In this document: one piece after another, positions 60,476 through 64,000 of the stretch
Layout of the letters: every line of letters starts with the position of its first letter
How positions within the stretch are numbered: the first letter of the stretch is position 1
From: PVC group bacterium
Lineage (GTDB): Bacteria; Verrucomicrobiota; Kiritimatiellia; UBA8416
Reading direction: 5' to 3'
DNA length: 64,000 nt
NCBI GenBank assembly: GCA_003567005.1
Contig: PXBF01000031.1
Location: forward strand, 1-64,000
Position numbers and translations under genes: made by a program
Notes under the pieces: generated by a model
Databases searched by the model: none
What the model was told of the DNA's origin: nothing
Seen by the model: the letters and a program-made list of their open reading frames with translations, nothing else

Positions 60476-61165
60476 CTAGTGGTCGTCTGGATTCCAGATG
60501 ATGGAGTCAATATCGTCTTCGCTGAAGGCTCTTGCGTGACCGTCCGCAAAACCGACGAGTGTTTCATTGCCGCCTCCGTGACGGTAGGCAATATGTCGGT
60601 CATCCATGTTGGCAAACCGTGTCGAAGCAGGATTGTCATCGGTTGGCCCGCGTTCTCCGATGATGGCGAATCGGGAAGCGAAATGTTCGATATTTTGCCA
60701 GCGGATCGGTTCATCGCCATGGTGTTCGATCCAAAGGTTATAGGCATATGCAAAAACGGCTTCATCATTACCTGGTGTGGCATCCAAATCAACCATTCGT
60801 AGGGCAGGGCACATAAAAATGCTGTTATCTCCTGGTCGCGGCATTCTGCCGTAGACTTCTTGGTGACGGTTGAGTGGTTCTTCGTTGAGGTAGGGTGGTA
60901 ATGCATTAAACCAGGCTCTTTCATCGTCCATGTCGATGCCTCCACCAGACTGTCCTTCTGTCGGGAATCTACCGCGATGGTCGTCTGCATACATGGTAAA
61001 GGCTAAAACCCATTGTCGCACGTTTGACAGCCCCCGCGCTTGACGTGCAGATGCTCTTGCTCTACCGATGGCGGGGAGTAAGATGCCAATCAGGATCGTG
61101 ATGATGATGATCACAACGAGCAACTCAATGAGCGAAAAACCGGCAGACTTTCTTTTTGTCAACAT
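60476..61165 (-). CDS. Prepilin-like (pseudopilin) protein with H-x-DG C-terminal tail
   Basis: A 229-residue protein with a type IV prepilin leader: short basic start, A-G-F-S-L-I-E-L-L-V-V cleavage site before Phe, then a hydrophobic helix to about residue 31. The C terminus has H-G-G-G-N-E-T-L-V-G-F-A-D-G-H, the signature common in PVC bacteria, where such proteins are numerous. It may be a substrate or minor subunit of the type II system. GAGG lies before the ATG. Confidence 0.88.
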   Translation of the reverse strand: MLTKRKSAGFSLIELLVVIIIITILIGILLPAIGRARASARQARGLSNVRQWVLAFTMYADDHRGRFPTEGQSGGGIDMDDERAWFNALPPYLNEEPLNRHQEVYGRMPRPGDNSIFMCPALRMVDLDATPGNDEAVFAYAYNLWIEHHGDEPIRWQNIEHFASRFAIIGERGPTDDNPASTRFANMDDRHIAYRHGGGNETLVGFADGHARAFSEDDIDSIIWNPDDH

Positions 61166-61325
61166 GCATGTACCTCTATCATACTTTAGGGTTATTATTA
61201 TGGGATTGTGCGCTGATCTGGCGTGAAAGGCAAGTGCTTCTTTATCGATTCGTATATGGGGTATCGATCAAGATGTATGCCTATGTGATGCGAATAGGGT
61301 AAAAGTCAGTAATGCTGAATTAGGT

Positions 61326-61354
61326 TTGACAGCGTGACGGTAGGGTGCTACATC
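61326..61354 (+). promoter_or_regulatory. Candidate promoter of the tRNA-Cys/rpmE region
   Basis: A perfect TTGACA (61326-61331) is 17 bases from TACATC (61349-61354), preceded by TG one base away (extended -10). Transcription would start about 61361, just before a 30-codon gene. The rest of the 199 bases from the prepilin gene shows no feature. Confidence 0.5.
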
Positions 61355-61364
61355 TTACGGGATT

Positions 61365-61457
61365 ATGGGACAGCAATTAAGAGCAAGATTAAAACGTAAG
61401 CGGCGTGAGCGTCGGGTGAAGCGTAAGAAGGAAGAGGCGAAGGCTGCGTCGAAGTAG
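61365..61457 (+). CDS. 30-residue highly basic small protein
   Basis: ATG to TAG gives 30 residues with 8 Lys and 8 Arg, starting M-G-Q-Q-L-R-A-R-L-K-R-K-R-R-E-R-R and continuing V-K-R-K-K-E-E-A-K-A-A-S-K. It should form a positively charged helix and might bind rRNA or tRNA, like small ribosomal proteins. It starts directly after the candidate promoter, and tRNA-Cys follows 36 bases on. Start has only a weak GGGA. Length and composition alone could be chance, but the promoter and setting favour a real gene. Confidence 0.6.
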   Translation: MGQQLRARLKRKRRERRVKRKKEEAKAASK

Positions 61458-61493
61458 CATTTGCCTATTTACGATACCTTTTTCACATCGTTG

Positions 61494-61567
61494 GGCGCGA
61501 TGGCCGAGTGGTTAGGCAGAGGTCTGCAAAACCTCGTACACCGGTTCGATTCCGGTTCGCGCCTCCA
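61494..61567 (+). tRNA. tRNA-Cys(GCA)
   Basis: A 74-base cloverleaf. The acceptor stem is GGCGCGA with TCGCGCC; the anticodon arm is GAGGT-CTGCAAA-ACCTC with anticodon GCA; the T arm is CCGG-TTCGATT-CCGG. The discriminator base is T, as expected for Cys, and CCA is encoded. Confidence 0.95.
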
Positions 61568-61661
61568 TTACATGAACTTTATCTGTGAGCAGTATGCGGC
61601 AGATAAACCACGATGTTATGTGAATACGAAGCTTCTCAGTAAGGGGTTAGAGTTAAGAATC

Positions 61662-61871
61662 ATGAAAAAAGAGATACATCCAAAATTTGGTCCAACGACG
61701 ATTACCTGTGCATGTGGGAACGTGATGCAGGTAGGTTCCACGGCACGGGATATGCATGTTAACGTGTGTTCGGCTTGTCACCCGTTTTACACCGGAAAGT
61801 CTTCCATGGTAGATACGGAAGGACGTGTGGAGCAGTTCAATCGGCGCTATCGGCAAAAAGCCAAGGCTTAA
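61662..61871 (+). CDS. rpmE: 50S ribosomal protein L31, zinc-binding form
   Basis: A 69-residue L31 with M-K-K-E-I-H-P and T-C-A-C-G, then V-C-S-A-C-H-P-F-Y-T-G-K. Cys16, Cys18, Cys36 and Cys39 make it the zinc-containing (C+) type. The ATG at 61662 fits the family; the frame stays open upstream through the tRNA. It is followed by a terminator, then prfA. The pairing rpmE-prfA is common in bacteria. Confidence 0.95.
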   Translation: MKKEIHPKFGPTTITCACGNVMQVGSTARDMHVNVCSACHPFYTGKSSMVDTEGRVEQFNRRYRQKAKA

Positions 61872-61888
61872 TGTCGCGTATTGGTAGA

Positions 61889-61929
61889 GGGGGCGTACGA
61901 AATCAGATTGATTTCGTGGCCCCTTTTTT
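61889..61929 (+). terminator. Rho-independent terminator after rpmE
   Basis: GGGG (61889 on) with the inner ACGAAATCA pairs with TGATTTCGT and CCCC, and TTTTTT follows. Strong stem and T run, 18 bases after the rpmE stop. prfA starts 41 bases later, so it may be read in part through this element. Confidence 0.85.
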
Positions 61930-61969
61930 CGTGCCTTTTTTGGGGGGCTGATGGTGAATAGGGGGCAAC

Positions 61970-63058
61970 ATGATCGATGAAAACATGGTTGATCAGATTT
62001 TAATCCGATTGCCGGAGCTTGAAGCTCAGCTTTCGCAGCCGGAAACGGCTGCAGACAGCAAGCTGTATCGCAAGCTTTTAAAGGAACATGCTTATCTGAA
62101 AAAAACAGCCGATAAAGCGGCTGTCTATCGGGATATCAAGCAACGCATTGGCGAGAACCGTGAGCTCATGCACGATAATGATCCGGAAATGGCACAGATG
62201 GCAGCAACGGAGTTAGCGGAGTTGGAAGAAGCACTACCTGCTGCGGAGCAAGAGCTACGGTTGAGTTTATTGCCGCCTGATCCGGATGATGATCGTAATG
62301 CGATTGTGGAGATTCGGGCAGGTACAGGCGGGGATGAGGCAGCGCTTTTTGCTGGCGACTTGTATCGCATGTATTGTCGTTATGCGGAGTCGCGAGGCTG
62401 GCGTACGGGCATTATCGATGCGAGTACGAGTGAAGTGGGGGGCTATAAGGAAATTATATTTACCGTTGAGGGAGATCAAGTCTATGGTTGGCTGCGTTAT
62501 GAAAGTGGTACGCACCGCGTGCAGCGGGTGCCGGCAACGGAAGCCCAAGGACGTATTCATACCTCTGCATCGACGGTTGCGGTGTTCCCGGAGGCACAGG
62601 AAGAGGATGACGTGGAACTACCGCAGGATGAAATTCGAATCGATATTTTTCGGTCTTCGGGGCCTGGAGGGCAGAGTGTAAACACCACGGATTCCGCTGT
62701 GCGTATTACCCATTTACCAACGGGTGTCACTGTGCAGTGCCAGGATGAAAAGTCCCAGCATCGCAACCGTGAAAAGGCCATGGGCGTACTCAAAGCGCGA
62801 ATTTTGGATTTGAAACGTCAGGAGGAAGCTGCCCGGCAGGGAGCGGAGCGTCGTTCGCTGATTGGTACAGGTGATCGTAGTGGGCGCATTCGCACGTACA
62901 ATTTTCCCCAGAGTAGACTTACAGATCACCGCATTGGTTTGTCCCTTTACAGTCTAGACCGGATCATGGAAGGCGAATTGGCGGATGTGATCGAACCGTT
63001 GCGTCAGCATGCCATGGAGGAGAAAATGCAAGAGACGCTTCGCGAAGCAGCTGGTTAA
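61970..63058 (+). CDS. prfA: Peptide chain release factor 1
   Basis: Reads UAA and UAG. The 362-residue protein has the P-A-T recognition tripeptide in R-V-P-A-T-E-A-Q-G-R-I-H-T-S, and the catalytic G-G-Q in G-P-G-G-Q-S-V-N. GGGGG precedes the ATG. Its stop overlaps the stop of convergent cysH. The prmC methyltransferase often follows but does not here. Confidence 0.96.
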   Translation: MIDENMVDQILIRLPELEAQLSQPETAADSKLYRKLLKEHAYLKKTADKAAVYRDIKQRIGENRELMHDNDPEMAQMAATELAELEEALPAAEQELRLSLLPPDPDDDRNAIVEIRAGTGGDEAALFAGDLYRMYCRYAESRGWRTGIIDASTSEVGGYKEIIFTVEGDQVYGWLRYESGTHRVQRVPATEAQGRIHTSASTVAVFPEAQEEDDVELPQDEIRIDIFRSSGPGGQSVNTTDSAVRITHLPTGVTVQCQDEKSQHRNREKAMGVLKARILDLKRQEEAARQGAERRSLIGTGDRSGRIRTYNFPQSRLTDHRIGLSLYSLDRIMEGELADVIEPLRQHAMEEKMQETLREAAG

Positions 63059-63786
63059 ATTCCGTCTCCGCGTGTGAAGTGCAAGCCACATTCCTTGTGC
63101 TCTTCGGGGTTTTCCCACCACCATCGTCCAGCTCGTTCATTTTCCCCTTCCTGACAGGGACGTGTGCAGCACTCGCAACCGATTGATAAATATCCCTTGT
63201 CGTACAGGCGGTTGTAGGGGACTTTGTTCTGTTTTACATATTCCCACAGTTCGGGTTTTGACCAGTGCACCAATGGGTTGATTTTCAGGCGTCCTGATTG
63301 GGCAGGATCGTCTTCTACGATGTTGATTTCCCGGCGGATTTCACTTTGGTCCATACGTCGACCGGTGATCCACGCCTGCGAGCCATCCAGCGCTCGGGCT
63401 AATGGCTCTACTTTGCGGATTCCACAGCATTCCTTGCGGTTTTCAACGCTCTCACGAAAGGAATACATGCCTTTTTCACGGATCAGTTTTTCAACGGCTT
63501 CATGACGAGGGAATACCCATTCAACGGTTATTCCGTAGCGGAGGCGTACCTGTTCGGCACATTGATAGGTTTCCTCAGGTAGGCGTCCGGTGTCCAAAGA
63601 AAAGACGCGTACCTTTTTGCCGAGTCGATGCACCATGTCCAGCAGGACGAGGCCCCCGAGCTGGAAGCTGGTGGCCATTACAACGCGTTCCTCGAACTGA
63701 TCGATGGTAGCGGCCAGAATGGCAGCAGCATCATGCGGGTCTAGTTCTTGAATTTTTTGTAAGAATGCTTTCATGTTATTTTTCAT
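63055..63786 (-). CDS. cysH: Assimilatory adenylyl-sulfate reductase (CysH, APS type)
   Basis: Reduces activated sulfate to sulfite. The 243-residue protein has S-F-Q-L-G-G-L-V-L-L, S-L-D-T-G-R-L-P-E-E-T-Y, and both C-C in R-K-E-C-C-G and C-E-C-C with a further C, the 4Fe-4S cysteines of the APS-type enzyme. The final C-G-L-H carries the catalytic Cys. The ATG at 63786 overlaps the ferredoxin stop by 11 bases; the ATG at 63774 would follow it by one base. Coupled to the upstream ferredoxin gene. Confidence 0.9.
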   Translation of the reverse strand: MKNNMKAFLQKIQELDPHDAAAILAATIDQFEERVVMATSFQLGGLVLLDMVHRLGKKVRVFSLDTGRLPEETYQCAEQVRLRYGITVEWVFPRHEAVEKLIREKGMYSFRESVENRKECCGIRKVEPLARALDGSQAWITGRRMDQSEIRREINIVEDDPAQSGRLKINPLVHWSKPELWEYVKQNKVPYNRLYDKGYLSIGCECCTRPCQEGENERAGRWWWENPEEHKECGLHFTRGDGI

Positions 63787-64000
63787 CTGGAACTGGTTGA
63801 TGGGTCAGTAGCGTGGCCTTCTGCAAGCTGATACAATCTACGGGACATGCGTCTATACAAGCATTACAGCGGATGCAGTCTTCCTGATTGATCCATATGA
63901 GTTTGACTTCATCCTGTTTTTCGGCAATATCCCAGCCCGCGACTGTACCATCTTGATTATAATGCAGCTCTTTGATTTTCAGGATACAATTCGGTCGGGG
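63776..64000 (-). CDS. 4Fe-4S ferredoxin-domain protein, truncated by the window
   Basis: The last 74 residues are visible. They hold C-I-R-C-N-A-C-I-D-A-C-P-V-D-C, one 4Fe-4S binding set, near the C terminus. The reading frame runs off the window at 64000. It ends at a TAA that overlaps or abuts the cysH start, so it is likely an electron donor or partner in sulfate reduction. The upstream domain is out of view. Confidence 0.75.
   Translation of the reverse strand, partial: PRPNCILKIKELHYNQDGTVAGWDIAEKQDEVKLIWINQEDCIRCNACIDACPVDCISLQKATLLTHQPVPDEK

Noticed and set aside
60355..60990. A 211-codon frame opposite the prepilin reading frame offset
   Set aside because: It overlaps the prepilin gene on the same strand in another frame, and only the prepilin frame shows family motifs.

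Overview
The window looks like chromosomal DNA of a Gram-negative bacterium of the PVC group (Planctomycetota-Verrucomicrobiota-Chlamydiota), perhaps Kiritimatiellota or a relative. The envelope and energy genes support this: TolB/Pal, Lpt and KDO synthesis genes, lpxA, a type II secretion core, and a sodium-pumping Nqr/Rnf-type complex. So do a solitary prepilin-like protein with an H-x-DG tail, of a kind abundant in the PVC group, and an OmpA protein carrying calcium-type acidic repeats. The exact phylum is an inference; no rRNA gene is present. I see no insertion sequence, prophage, CRISPR array or integrase. Most of the window is dense housekeeping DNA with many 4-bp ATGA or GTGA gene overlaps.

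Layout. 1-1200: a gene-poor left edge with a hairpin and two small conserved proteins of unknown role. 1207-5264 (minus): nqrB-C-D-E-F, without nqrA. 5456-8286 (plus): tolB, pal, tatA, tatC. 8283-12139: typA/bipA (minus), a stand-alone coaB, dprA. 12289-18888: topA with an unusual repeat tail, mtaB, an RDD fusion protein and a membrane protein. 18988-24927 (mostly minus): a small RDD protein, class II photolyase, a Ser/Thr kinase with zinc ribbons (plus), ridA, then the thiamine salvage pair pnuT-thiN under a TPP riboswitch. 25132-28957 (plus): a membrane-anchored thioredoxin, bcp, and the dapA-dapB-panB operon. 29072-32870: folE and a ParB-domain protein (minus), aspS and a STAS protein (plus).

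33142-37259 (plus): dnaX, ybaB, recR, yggS and an AsmA-like membrane protein, overlapping or nearly so. 37269-45018 (plus): an envelope and regulation run (rfaE1, kdsB, kdsA, lptC, lptA, lptB, hpf, hprK, ptsH, ptsI). KDO synthesis and the lipopolysaccharide export ATPase sit next to ribosome hibernation and an HPr/HPr-kinase phosphorelay; rpoN, which often sits after lptB, is absent. 45304-47944: metK and ahcY, the two core genes of the methyl cycle, preceded by a structured untranslated leader. 48126-55526: an OmpA-family protein, fabZ-lpxA, and gspD-gspE-gspF. 55578-58737 (minus): a DeoR-type regulator with two polyol/sugar-phosphate dehydrogenases. 58922-61165 (minus): a B12-binding radical SAM protein and a prepilin-like protein. 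61365-63058 (plus): a 30-residue basic protein, tRNA-Cys, rpmE and prfA. 63055-64000 (minus): cysH and a truncated ferredoxin-like gene.

The points most worth a second look are the zinc-finger-free triple-repeat tail of TopA, the switch-like leader of metK, the Nqr/Rnf hybrid cluster with a shortened NqrF and an altered FMN motif, the 30-residue basic protein before tRNA-Cys, and the lptB-hpf-hprK-ptsH-ptsI arrangement without rpoN. No entirely new multi-gene system is evident; the novelty lies in domain variants, small genes and leader RNAs.
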